DNA of 64,000 nucleotides from JAXMHQ01 sp046346665 (lineage in GTDB: Bacteria > Verrucomicrobiota > Verrucomicrobiia > Limisphaerales > JAXMHQ01): assembly GCA_046346665.1 (NCBI GenBank), contig JAXMHQ010000014.1, positions 1 through 64,000 of the forward strand, given 5' to 3'. The stretch's first letter is position 1. Every line of letters begins with the position of its first letter. The position numbers were made by a program, and so were the translations under genes. Of the stretch, positions 1 through 7,775 are shown one piece after another. The notes beneath the pieces are model-generated. The model searched no databases and was not told the DNA's origin. It was given only the letters and a program-made list of their open reading frames with translations.

Positions 1-54
1 CTAGTGGCTGGTGATCCAGTGATCTGTGGCAATTGACCGGGGAACCGCTTGCAA

Positions 55-1206
55 TTAATAGGGTCCGCCGTCCTTGGGGGATCGGTAGATGCGGAAGGAT
101 TTTGGGGGGGCGTTGGTGGCGGGGGTTTTGAAGGCGGACCGGAGCAGCCAGTGTTTTTTCAGGCCTTGAACGAAATTGTCGGCGTCCTGGATGGCGGTGG
201 AGATGGAACTGAGGATGTTGGTGTTGGCCTGGACCTGGCGGTTCAGGTTGCTGGTCACGTTCGCGAGGTTGTCGAGCGTCATGGAAAGCGAGGCGAGGTT
301 GGTGTTCACCGAGGCGACGGTGATGTCGAGTTGCGAGTTGAGATTGGTGGGCAGCAGCCAGGTTCCGAGGCCGCCGGGCTGGTTCAACGCGACGGAAACC
401 AGGGCGAGATTGCTCACGGCGGGCTGGGCGGACCGGGTGAGCGCGTCCAGGTTGGCGGTAAGGGCGAGAGTGTTGGACAGAACCCCGGCGATTTGATTGG
501 TCAGATTCAAGATATTCGGCAGCGCGGCCTCGGCGCGGGACACGATCTGGTCCAGCCGCTCGGTCAGCGCCGGCGCTTCCTCGGGATCCAGGAAATACGC
601 GCGGGCGCTTTTGAAGGGGACATAGAAAGCCGAGGGATTTTCGCGGGACTCCTTGTTCACGGTCGCGAGGGCCTCCGAGTTCGAGCGGCCTTCCTTCAGC
701 AGGGCGTCCACGCGGGCCTTGACGTAGTTGTTATCCCGCAAAACTCCCAGCACGTCGTTGTTCGTCGACAACAGCACGGTGGGCACACCCGCGATGCCCT
801 TCGTGATTTCCAGGTAGCGGTTGCCCAGAAAATCGCCCGCGGCCACTTTCACCTTCGAATCGCTCCAGATATAGCCCTCGTAATTGTCACGGTCCACCTT
901 CACCCGGAACTGGATGGTGATGTTGTAATACGCATAGGGATCGTTCGGAATGATGGCCGTGATCTGGCCGACATCGAAACCCATCAGTCGCACCGGGTCG
1001 CCCACCTTCAGTCCCGTGCCGCTGCTGACGCAGGTCTGGTAGGCGATCTTGCGCAGGAACCAGCCTTTCGTCTCGGCGGTTTTGTACACGTAATATCCGA
1101 ACCCGAACAGGAGCAGCCCGGTGGCCAGCACCACGAACCAGCCGACCGCCCGTTCCATCCGGCTGAGCCGGGTCCGCAATTGTGGGGTGAGATCCTGAAG
1201 CGCCAT
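55..1206 (-). CDS. mlaD: MCE/MlaD-family substrate-binding protein
   Basis: Periplasmic lipid-binding subunit of an Mla-type ABC system that moves phospholipid between the membranes. One N-terminal transmembrane helix (about residues 20-42, AVGWFVVLATGLLLFGFGYYVY) is followed by a single MCE domain (about 55-160) with the family core GLKVGDPVRLMGFDVGQI and a LGNRYLEIT strand near its end. The rest (about 200-355) is Asn/Leu-rich and helical (NLTNQIAGVLSN...), as in other MCE tails that build a channel. It is 383 aa, longer than E. coli MlaD (about 180 aa). It is the last gene of a minus-strand operon, 9 nt after the ATPase gene. I am confident of the family; the MlaD name is by position and domain. 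Confidence 0.88.
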   Translation of the reverse strand: MALQDLTPQLRTRLSRMERAVGWFVVLATGLLLFGFGYYVYKTAETKGWFLRKIAYQTCVSSGTGLKVGDPVRLMGFDVGQITAIIPNDPYAYYNITIQFRVKVDRDNYEGYIWSDSKVKVAAGDFLGNRYLEITKGIAGVPTVLLSTNNDVLGVLRDNNYVKARVDALLKEGRSNSEALATVNKESRENPSAFYVPFKSARAYFLDPEEAPALTERLDQIVSRAEAALPNILNLTNQIAGVLSNTLALTANLDALTRSAQPAVSNLALVSVALNQPGGLGTWLLPTNLNSQLDITVASVNTNLASLSMTLDNLANVTSNLNRQVQANTNILSSISTAIQDADNFVQGLKKHWLLRSAFKTPATNAPPKSFRIYRSPKDGGPY

Positions 1207-1215
1207 GGGTTAAAA

Positions 1216-2055
1216 TCAGTTTTGATCCGGTTTGTTCGATTCAATTTGCCCGCCCGCGCCGACTGTCACCGGCGACATTGCCACCAGTTCGTGTACGGCG
1301 GGGTCGTCGACCGCCTCCGCCTGTGCCCACGAACCGAGGGTGCGGAACCGGCCGCCGGACAGGACGGCGAAGTGCCGGGCCAGGTTCCGCCATGGGCGCA
1401 GATCGTCGGCGGTGGCGATGAGTGTCGCGGGCTTGCCGCCCAGCGACGGGTGGCCGCGCCACAATTGGCCGAGGAACTCCAGCCACCATGCGCGGTGCCG
1501 CAGGTCGAGGCCGGTGAGCGGATTGTCCAGGAGCAGCACCTCGGGGCGGAGCATCAGGGCGCGGGCCAGCCCGGCGCGCTGCTGCCAATTGCGCGGCATC
1601 GCCCCGGGCGTGCTGTCCGCCCACGACGTCAGACCGGTCAGCTCCAGCATCCGGCGCACCTCGGGTTCCGCCTCTCCGGGACCGAGGTTGTGATGATAAC
1701 GCAGCGGCAGCGCCACGTTTTCGAACACGGTGAGATGATTGAACAGCCGGCCGCCGTCGAACACCAGTCCGAGTTTCAACCGTTGCGCCAGCCGTTCCTC
1801 GTCAAAAATCGGCATGGCCTCCCCAAGAAAATAATAATCGCCGCCCGCAGGCGCCGTCAGCCCGCCGATCATCCCCAGGAAATCGCTCTTGCCGGATCCC
1901 TGGGGTCCGCCCAGCACCCAGAAATCACCCTGGGCCACCGTCCAATCGACTCCCGACACCTGGATTTTTTCCGGGTCGGACAGGCTGGCGGCGCCGACCG
2001 CCCGCATTTTGATGACGGGGACGCCTTTGTTGGGCGATGGAGATTCGGGGCTCAT
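1216..2055 (-). CDS. mlaF: Mla-type ABC transporter ATP-binding protein with eroded motifs
   Basis: ATPase subunit of the lipid transporter, 279 aa. The ATG at 2055 overlaps the permease stop codon (ATGA). Walker A is intact (GGPQGSGKSD, about residues 45-54). The other motifs are not: the Q-loop reads LVFDGG where MlaF has FQSG; the signature region reads PRNWQQRAGLARAL with no LSGG; Walker B reads EVLLLDNPLTGLD, with Asn at the catalytic Glu position; and the H-loop reads IATADDL where THD or SHD is expected. The D-loop GLD is kept. By family knowledge these residues drive ATP hydrolysis, so this subunit may bind ATP but hydrolyse it poorly, or use other residues. The MlaE-F-D gene order supports the role. 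Confidence 0.85.
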   Translation of the reverse strand: MSPESPSPNKGVPVIKMRAVGAASLSDPEKIQVSGVDWTVAQGDFWVLGGPQGSGKSDFLGMIGGLTAPAGGDYYFLGEAMPIFDEERLAQRLKLGLVFDGGRLFNHLTVFENVALPLRYHHNLGPGEAEPEVRRMLELTGLTSWADSTPGAMPRNWQQRAGLARALMLRPEVLLLDNPLTGLDLRHRAWWLEFLGQLWRGHPSLGGKPATLIATADDLRPWRNLARHFAVLSGGRFRTLGSWAQAEAVDDPAVHELVAMSPVTVGAGGQIESNKPDQN

Positions 2056-2912
2056 CCGAACACGACGTAAATGAGGATGAACACGGCGTCGATGAGCACG
2101 CAGGCGACGACGCTTTGGGCCACGGCGCGGACGGTGGCGTGGGAGACTTCCTCGAGCCGGAGCGGCTGGGCGAGGCCGTGGTAGCAGCTCACGATGGCGA
2201 TGGTGAATCCGAACAGGCACGTTTTCACCGCGAGCAGCGCGAAGTCCAGCCCGCTCAGCGCCGCCGCGAGCTGGCTGAAATAGTCGCCCGGCTGCAACGG
2301 CACATTTTGCAGGAACGCCCAGAGATAACCGCTCACCAGCGCGCCGAGGATGAGGTAAACCGTCAGCGAAAAAATGCCGATGGCCATGCCCGCCACGCGC
2401 GGCACGACCAGGTAATGGATGGTGTCGATCCCGAGCGCCTCGAGCGCTTCGACTTCGCCCATGGCGCGGGCGGTGCCGAGTTCGACGACATTGGCGGTAC
2501 CGATGCGGGCCAGCACCAGCAGCGCGGCGATGAGCGGCCCGAGTTCGCGCACGATGACGATGACCATGACGGCGCCGAGGTAATGAATGGCCCCGACCTC
2601 TTTCAGCCAGGAGACGGTCTGTCCGATGACCACGAGCCCGAGCGCGGCGGCGATGAACAGGAACATCGGCAGCAGTCTCACGCCCGTCCGGGCGACCTGG
2701 TGCTTGACCAGGGGAAAAATCACCCGCCGCGCCACGCGCCCTTTCGTCACCATCACACCGAGCGTGATCAGGGCAAACGCGCCGACGCCCTGCAGCGTCA
2801 GGATAAATCGAAACAGTTTCCGGCCGAGATAGTTCGCGTACGACCTCGGGAGCGGCAGGCGCAACAGCGCTTGCGCCGGCAAAACCTCCGCTCCGGAAAT
2901 TCCTTTTTCCAC
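2052..2912 (-). CDS. mlaE: MlaE-family lipid ABC transporter permease
   Basis: Inner-membrane permease of the Mla/MCE lipid transport complex, 286 aa, first gene of the operon mlaE-mlaF-mlaD. Family marks are visible: the central segment GAVMVIVIVRELGPLIAALLV, the following ARIGTANVVELGTARAMGEVEALEALGID (the EQ-loop-like coupling region), and several hydrophobic helices up to the C-terminal ACVLIDAVFILIYVVFG. The N-terminal 45 residues form an amphipathic stretch before the core. Length is close to E. coli MlaE (260 aa). The stop overlaps the next start by 4 nt, which suggests translational coupling. Confidence 0.92.
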   Translation of the reverse strand: MEKGISGAEVLPAQALLRLPLPRSYANYLGRKLFRFILTLQGVGAFALITLGVMVTKGRVARRVIFPLVKHQVARTGVRLLPMFLFIAAALGLVVIGQTVSWLKEVGAIHYLGAVMVIVIVRELGPLIAALLVLARIGTANVVELGTARAMGEVEALEALGIDTIHYLVVPRVAGMAIGIFSLTVYLILGALVSGYLWAFLQNVPLQPGDYFSQLAAALSGLDFALLAVKTCLFGFTIAIVSCYHGLAQPLRLEEVSHATVRAVAQSVVACVLIDAVFILIYVVFG

Positions 2913-2975
2913 GCGGCCAACCTAGTTTCTTCACGCAACCGGGTCAAAGGCGATTTCCGCATTCTGCAGCCGGGA

Positions 2976-2996
2976 GGGACGGCGTCCCGCCGTCCC
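2976..2996. repeat. Short hairpin in divergent intergenic region
   Basis: A perfect 9-bp stem (gggacggcg / cgccgtccc) with a 3-nt loop lies between the divergent mlaE operon and the exonuclease gene. The same word type recurs at 41920-41941 and in the arms around the IS element, so it belongs to an intergenic repeat family. Confidence 0.6.
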
Positions 2997-3152
2997 CATC
3001 TGACCCTTTTGGTGGCGCTGTTTTCTTCTGAACCTGCGGCTGATCCTTCGGATACAGCCGCGCTCCGGGAATTGCCCCTCATTTCGAATCGCACCCCGCG
3101 CACCGAGCACGCTTGCATCTCGCGGGCCCCGGTTTTAGTCTCGCGGTTGCGG

Positions 3153-3725
3153 ATGAAGAACGTGGTCTATTTCGATCTGGAAACCCAGAAGTCGGCCGAG
3201 GAAGTCGGCGGCTGGGACAAGATCAGCGCAATGCGCATGAGCGTGGGCGTGCTCTACAGCACGGCGGCGGGCGCCTACCGCATCTACGGCGAATCGCAGG
3301 TGGACGATCTCATCCGCGACCTGCAGCGGGCGGACCTGGTGGTGGGATTCAACAATCTCCGGTTCGATTACGAAGTGCTGCACGGCTACACGCCGTTCGA
3401 CCTGCGCCAGTTGCCCACGCTCGACATGCTGGTGGAGCTTCAGAACACGCTGCAACACCGGCTGTCGCTGGATTCCATCGCCACCGCCACGTTCGGCGTG
3501 GAAAAAACGGCCGAGGGCCTGCAGGCGATCGAGTGGTTCCGTGAAGGCAGACTCATGGAAATAGCCGAATACTGCTGTTACGACGTCAAGATCACCCGCC
3601 TGGTGCACGAGTACGGGTGCCAGAACGGCCAGTTGCATTACCATAATCGTTTCGGGAAAAAACTGTCGGTCCCGGTGAAGTGGCAGATGCCCGGTGTAGC
3701 GGCCGAAGTCCTTAGCCACGGATGA
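3153..3725 (+). CDS. DEDDy-type 3'-5' exonuclease / RNase H-like protein
   Basis: Predicted 3'-5' exonuclease domain protein of 190 aa. It starts at the ATG of MKNVVYFDLETQ. Exo I is DLE (residues 8-10), Exo II is GFNNLRFDYEVL (about 65-76, N..FD), and Exo III is YCCYD (Y-x3-D, about 140-144), the DEDDy arrangement that places two metal-binding acidic sites. The middle part (LPTLDMLVEL, LSLDSIATATFG) fits the same fold. It stands alone; no polymerase or helicase domain follows. The last codons (LSHG and stop) lie inside an intergenic repeat of the CACGGATG family, so the C-terminus may have been set by that repeat. Confidence 0.75.
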   Translation: MKNVVYFDLETQKSAEEVGGWDKISAMRMSVGVLYSTAAGAYRIYGESQVDDLIRDLQRADLVVGFNNLRFDYEVLHGYTPFDLRQLPTLDMLVELQNTLQHRLSLDSIATATFGVEKTAEGLQAIEWFREGRLMEIAEYCCYDVKITRLVHEYGCQNGQLHYHNRFGKKLSVPVKWQMPGVAAEVLSHG

Positions 3726-3789
3726 ACACAGATGAACACGGATCCGAAAGGTTCCCCATCCGTGTTGATCCCTGTCCATCCGCGGTTGA
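3712..3789. repeat. Imperfect inverted repeat, CACGGATG family
   Basis: The left arm (3712-3743) and right arm (3758-3789) pair at about 25 of 32 positions. Both are made of short direct units of the type CACGGATGAA. The left arm contains the stop codon of the exonuclease gene. Relatives lie at 6589-6622, 33228-33305 and, more distantly, 44466-44586. Confidence 0.7.
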
Positions 3790-3897
3790 AATCGGTCTAA
3801 CCAGCCCAGGAACCGCCAGGGCTGCGGAAAACTGTGGACAGGCTGGAAACCGGGGTTTTATATTCCAAAGCGCTCGATCGGACATCCATTTCAAGCC

Positions 3898-4422
3898 ATG
3901 AACTTCAGCGTGCGAAAACTCCTTTCCATGGGTCTCAGCCTGCTTGCGATTCTCGCGGCGGCCGGCTGCGCCAACAGCCGCACCACCGAAATCGGCCGCG
4001 TCTCGGCCCGAGCCCACCTCACCAAGGATGTCGCCAGCTATTACGAAATCGACATCCGCCGCCCCACCGAGATCGGCGCCCCGCGCATCATCCTGCGCCT
4101 GCCGAGCGGACAGGTCATCGAACGGAAAGCCTTCAATTACACCGCGCTTTCCAAGGCGGGATTTATCGACGGCGGAGACGAACACGATTTCCAGCCGAGC
4201 AAGGGCTACATGAACGCCCTGAGCCGCTACGGCGCGTCGTTTTTCTTCAACAACGGCGAGATGGTCTACATGCGCCTGTTCCAGATCTCCGGCCCCGCCG
4301 TCGCCGTCGCGCGCGAAGGCACCAAAAATTTCTACACGCTCCCCCTCACCCAGGAACAGCTCGAACAGGTGTTCGGCCGACCCGACGACAGCTCCGACGG
4401 CCTCCGCATCCTGCCAAAGTGA
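3898..4422 (+). CDS. Putative lipoprotein of unknown function
   Basis: A 174-aa protein with a type II signal peptide: MNFSVRKLLSMGLSLLAIL followed by lipobox AAAGC (Cys about 24). The mature part has no domain I recognise; it contains a mixed alpha/beta stretch (APRIILRLPSGQVIERKAFNYT) and a conserved-looking FFFNNGEMVYMRLFQISG. It is likely membrane-anchored in the periplasm. The start is the only ATG before the signal peptide. It stands alone between two repeat-rich spacers. Confidence 0.7.
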   Translation: MNFSVRKLLSMGLSLLAILAAAGCANSRTTEIGRVSARAHLTKDVASYYEIDIRRPTEIGAPRIILRLPSGQVIERKAFNYTALSKAGFIDGGDEHDFQPSKGYMNALSRYGASFFFNNGEMVYMRLFQISGPAVAVAREGTKNFYTLPLTQEQLEQVFGRPDDSSDGLRILPK

Positions 4423-4440
4423 CCCGCGGATGATTCCCAC

Positions 4441-4472
4441 CCCCGTAGCCGCGATCGTCAGATCGCGGTTCC
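4441..4472 (+). repeat. Hairpin repeat with CCGTAGCCGC head (copy 1)
   Basis: The stem CCGCGATC / GATCGCGG closes a GTCA loop and is preceded by CCCCGTAG. The copy at 46759-46790 on the other strand matches 29 of 32 positions, and two of the three differences keep the stem paired. Confidence 0.65.
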
Positions 4473-4519
4473 GACAGAACCACGACCGCTTCCCACATCC
4501 ACGCGGCCACGGCCGTGCC

Positions 4520-4690
4520 CGGCGTCGCCACCACCACGCCTACCAGGTCCAATCGACAACCGACCTGGCCTCGGGATCCTGGTCGAACCTGGGCGCGATT
4601 CAATCCGGCCTCACGGGCGTGCTCACCATCACGAATCCCATTCCCCCCGGCGTTCCCCGGCAATTCTTCAGGGCGCTGGAATCGCTTTAG
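4520..4690 (+). pseudogene. Remnant C-terminus of a secreted protein
   Basis: The reading frame ending at 4690 encodes YQVQSTTDLASGSW, a short spacer, then VPRQFFRALESL before the stop. This is the typical closing segment of large secreted verrucomicrobial proteins; compare the intact tail at 63671 (VETSTDLLQW ... RFYRVKL). No signal peptide or upstream body is present, and the region before it is repeat sequence, so I read it as a decayed 3' remnant. It could be a chance short ORF. Confidence 0.45.
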
Positions 4691-6356
4691 CCTGCTTGTT
4701 CAATAGCGCATCCACTGCCGCGACGTACGGGCTTCCAAATGGATGCCCGGCCCAAACCACCTTGCCCTCGGGGTCCAGCACATAACTCGTCGGCACGCCG
4801 GTGACCCGGAAAGCCTTCGCTGGAGCGCAAGACCAGCCGCCTTCCCCGGCCCAGACATTCAACGTGTTCGTCCAGCCGCGCTGGTCCACGTGCTTGCGAA
4901 CAATGTCCGCCGTGTCGTCGATACTCACCGGAATGATTACGACGCGGTCCTTCCAGTCCGGATGCAGTTTGCGTATCGCCTGAAGTTCTCCCATGGGCTC
5001 CTGGCAAGGCCCGCACCAAGTCGCCCAGAAATCCAGGATCACAATTTTGCCCCGAAAATCCGCAAGCCTCATCGGCTTGCCGCCTTCCAGCGTCGTGAAT
5101 TGAATTTCCGGAGCGGCGGTACCCGGGGGAAGAGCGCGGTGCTCCGCCACGTAATTCTCGAATTCCATCTTCGCGGCAATCGCCGGGTCCACCACCCCGT
5201 CCGGCACCTTTTCCCAGCGTGGGTCCTTGAAGATCTTCCATCCGCCTCCGATCTTGATGATCTGATCCACGCGAAACGAGTATTCGCCCGACAGGCTTGC
5301 GCCGGTAGCGGCTTTGCCCGGCGATCGCACCAACAACTTCAATCGGAACCCTGAACCCAGCAGCGGTTCCTGCAATCCGCTGCCGCCCTGCGAACCGCAG
5401 CGATCCACCGACGCCTCCAGGATTCGAATGTCCGCGTTGCTGAAATTCATGCCGTTCGCCGACATTAGCTGGATCAACTCGGCCGCGATCGCGGTTTGCT
5501 CTTTATTCTGCCGTTGAATATGTTTTTCCACTTCCTCCATCGAAGGCCCGGGCCTGCTGAGTTTCTGGAACGCCGCCCATGCCGGTTCGGTTTTCGGTAG
5601 TAGCCCCTTATCGAAATCGGCGGTGTCCGGGTGCTGAAGGAACCGCACGATTAATTCACCCAGGCTCAGCAAAGTTGGATCCTCCGTGCTGGTGACGGGT
5701 TCGTATGCGGCCATTTTGGCGAGCATGGTGATTTCGCGCAGGGTGGCGGCATCGGCGACGTTGGTGGGAAATCCCGTCCATTGGAGGCCCTCGCTGATTC
5801 GCCAGCCGGTGGGGAATTTTTCAAGCCCGCGAAGGGTCACCTGGAATTCACCCGCATCCGAGGCCCGGGTCAGAACGACGTCCAGTTTCTGCACATAAGG
5901 CAGTATGGTTTCGCTGGATTCGACCTTCGTCAAAAACATCTTCCCAACGTATTTTGGCGGCGCCACTCGGAAGGCGGCATCCCCCAGATCAAGCTGGAGG
6001 GCCTTGTATCGATCCAGCAACGCCTGCGCGCTGGAGCGCAACTGGAAAAAACTGTACTCCGATCCGCCGCCGAGTTTGCGCACATCCTCCGCGATGGCAG
6101 GTGGCAGATTCGTTGTGACGATCGAAAGCCAGTCGTTGGATCCGGGGGCAAAGCGGGTGGCGAAGGCGCCGGCATCCCGCGTGTGAAACAACTCGACGAG
6201 CGCCTTTCCAAAAACATCAAATTCGCCGGGAGACGGCTGGTAAGGTTTCGTGCTGTCGCCTGGAAATCCGAAAGCCCGGGGCGCGGCCACGAAGAGGACT
6301 CCCGCCAGAATGAAAAGCCAAAGGCAGGAGCAGGCGGTGGGCTGGGATGGTTTCAT
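4668..6356 (-). CDS. Secreted TlpA-like thiol-disulfide protein with large N-terminal region
   Basis: A 562-aa exported protein. The start is the ATG at 6356, preceded by GGAG; the signal peptide is MKPSQPTACSCLWLFILAGVLFVAAPRAFG. Residues about 30-420 have no domain I know. The C-terminal part (about 425-560) is a thioredoxin-fold TlpA/AhpC-TSA domain with WATWCGPC (CxxC), the preceding RGKIVILDF strand, and the cis-Pro loop VTGVPTSYVLDPEGKVVWAG. Such proteins reduce or exchange disulfides outside the cytoplasm. The N-terminal part may bind or position a substrate. It is a single gene. Confidence 0.85.
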   Translation of the reverse strand: MKPSQPTACSCLWLFILAGVLFVAAPRAFGFPGDSTKPYQPSPGEFDVFGKALVELFHTRDAGAFATRFAPGSNDWLSIVTTNLPPAIAEDVRKLGGGSEYSFFQLRSSAQALLDRYKALQLDLGDAAFRVAPPKYVGKMFLTKVESSETILPYVQKLDVVLTRASDAGEFQVTLRGLEKFPTGWRISEGLQWTGFPTNVADAATLREITMLAKMAAYEPVTSTEDPTLLSLGELIVRFLQHPDTADFDKGLLPKTEPAWAAFQKLSRPGPSMEEVEKHIQRQNKEQTAIAAELIQLMSANGMNFSNADIRILEASVDRCGSQGGSGLQEPLLGSGFRLKLLVRSPGKAATGASLSGEYSFRVDQIIKIGGGWKIFKDPRWEKVPDGVVDPAIAAKMEFENYVAEHRALPPGTAAPEIQFTTLEGGKPMRLADFRGKIVILDFWATWCGPCQEPMGELQAIRKLHPDWKDRVVIIPVSIDDTADIVRKHVDQRGWTNTLNVWAGEGGWSCAPAKAFRVTGVPTSYVLDPEGKVVWAGHPFGSPYVAAVDALLNKQAKAIPAP

Positions 6357-6588
6357 AGGAATGTCTCCAGTCAGGCCTGCCGCTCCTCCAGGAACGTCAT
6401 TCAGCCTCGACCGGCCGATTCTCAACCCGGCCCGCGCGCTTGCAAGCCAATTCCGCTGGAGTATGGGTTCATGTGAAACGCGACAAGTCATTGGGGTTAT
6501 CATTGCAGTCGGGCCGCCGAGGTTGTCCCGACGTGCAGCCAATTCGCGATCATTGGCGTTAATTCGCGTCAAACCTTCTTTCTCCCTG

Positions 6589-6622
6589 TATCCGTGTTCA
6601 TCCGTGTCCATCCGTGGTTCAA
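6589..6622. repeat. Single arm of CACGGATG-family repeat
   Basis: Tandem CATCCGTG units ending in GGTTCAA, the same as the right arm of the complete copy at 33228-33305. No good partner arm is visible nearby, so this copy looks partial. Confidence 0.6.
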
Positions 6623-6633
6623 CCGCCTCGGGC

Positions 6634-6666
6634 AAAAAGAAGCCCCGGCGGGGGGAACCGCCGGGG
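6634..6666 (-). terminator. Rho-independent terminator of pseudopilin gene
   Basis: Read on the minus strand, a perfect 9-bp stem (CCCCGGCGG / CCGCCGGGG, loop TTCCCC) is followed by CTTCTTTTTG. It lies about 80 nt after the stop at 6745. Confidence 0.85.
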
Positions 6667-6744
6667 TGGGGCTGAGGCTCATGTCCCGGGCGCCCTGGCA
6701 ACCCGATCACCCGCCAGGGGCCGCCGCGGACACAAACCGGAGAA

Positions 6745-7674
6745 TTATTTGGCCGCGGACGTGATACTGGCCAGGTAGTAGCAATCCTCGTTGTCCGGGC
6801 TTTGTTTCGTGGACAGCGTGGTGCCCATGCCGGGCTGGATGATTCCTTGCGGCGTGTAGGTGCGCGAATCCCTCCATTTGTGCACGATGGAATGTCCGTC
6901 GGCGAAGGAGATGCCGGCGGCCCGGTTGTGGTTGCCGGACGGGAAATCGATGAGGAACGTCTTGCCGGGCGCGGCCACGGCGGCGATGGCCATTCCGCCG
7001 TCGTTAATCGAATAGGGGTTCTCATCCATGATCACCCAGGTGTCGGCGGGACCCGGATTGTCGAATCCGCTCAGCCTGCCGTAAGTGCGAAAGGTGGTCT
7101 GGCCGCCGTTGTAATTGCCTTCGAGCCAGCCGCCGCTCACGGCTTTGCCGGGCGTGCCGGCGGAGAACTGGGTGCCCACCGCCTGGTTCATGGAGTAACT
7201 GCGCACATGAACCGAGTGCGAGTGGGGATCGATGTAGTTGTCCGCCTGGCAATGCCAGATGCGCGTGCTGGGCAGGTAGGCGGAGATGACGGTGTTGGGA
7301 TCCAGCAGCTCGCTCTTGCCCGTGCGGGCGGGCTGGTCGGCCGCGTCGAGCGGCTGGTTCATGGTGCCCACCACCCAGTTTTTCATCTTGGCGCGCGTGG
7401 CCGCGGGTGCGGTCGCATAACAGGTCGTCCACGGATAATCATTTGGCGCCAGCATGTCCTGGTTGTCGTCCGCGTACATCCGCCACGCCACCATGATCTG
7501 GCGGCCGTTGTTCATGCAAGCCACCGATTGTGATTTCGCCTTGGCCAGGGTCAGGGCGGGCAGGAGCAGGGCGGCCAGGATGGCGATGATTGCGATCACG
7601 ACCAGGAGTTCGATAAGGGTGAACGCGCCGCGGGCGGGCCGGGTGCCGGGGCATGGATGGCTTGTGTTGAGCAT
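6745..7674 (-). CDS. Type II pseudopilin, H-X9-DG family
   Basis: Exported pseudopilin-like protein, 309 aa. The prepilin cleavage/methylation motif is GAFTLIELLVVIAIIAILAA: short basic leader, Gly, then Phe-Thr-Leu-Ile-Glu and a hydrophobic helix (about residues 17-45). The C-terminal H-X9-DG motif is visible as HNRAAGISFADG. Such proteins occur in many copies in Verrucomicrobiota and Planctomycetota and are thought to be processed by prepilin peptidase and assembled by or secreted through a type II system. It lies downstream of the large secreted protein (stop 7776) on the same strand, separated by a strong hairpin. Confidence 0.92.
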   Translation of the reverse strand: MLNTSHPCPGTRPARGAFTLIELLVVIAIIAILAALLLPALTLAKAKSQSVACMNNGRQIMVAWRMYADDNQDMLAPNDYPWTTCYATAPAATRAKMKNWVVGTMNQPLDAADQPARTGKSELLDPNTVISAYLPSTRIWHCQADNYIDPHSHSVHVRSYSMNQAVGTQFSAGTPGKAVSGGWLEGNYNGGQTTFRTYGRLSGFDNPGPADTWVIMDENPYSINDGGMAIAAVAAPGKTFLIDFPSGNHNRAAGISFADGHSIVHKWRDSRTYTPQGIIQPGMGTTLSTKQSPDNEDCYYLASITSAAK

Positions 7675-7724
7675 GGCGGAAGGGGTTCGAGGCTGTTTGT
7701 GGTTGGGTGTCTCGCTGGTGTGAA

Positions 7725-7758
7725 GGCGGGCGCCAGGGTTGAGGGCCTGGCGCCCGCC
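7725..7758 (-). terminator. Strong intercistronic hairpin
   Basis: A perfect 13-bp stem (GGCGGGCGCCAGG / CCTGGCGCCCGCC, 8-nt loop) lies 17 nt after the stop of the 741-aa protein gene and before the pseudopilin ATG. There is no clear T-run, so it may attenuate or stabilise transcript ends rather than fully terminate. Confidence 0.6.
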
Positions 7759-7775
7759 GTTGGGAGGCGCCGGAA

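Larger units (their letters stand above)
6357..6744. other. 388-base spacer with repeat arm and terminator
   Basis: No coding sequence is supported here. The spacer holds an A/T-rich segment with words like AATTCGCG and ATTGGCGTTAATTCGCG, a CACGGATG-family arm at 6589-6622, and the pseudopilin gene terminator at 6634-6666. Confidence 0.6.

Noticed and set aside
49..2070. A 673-aa open frame on the plus strand opposite the mla genes
   Set aside because: It is antisense to three genes with clear domains; composition is Gly/Arg/His-rich and typical of a shadow frame in high-GC DNA.
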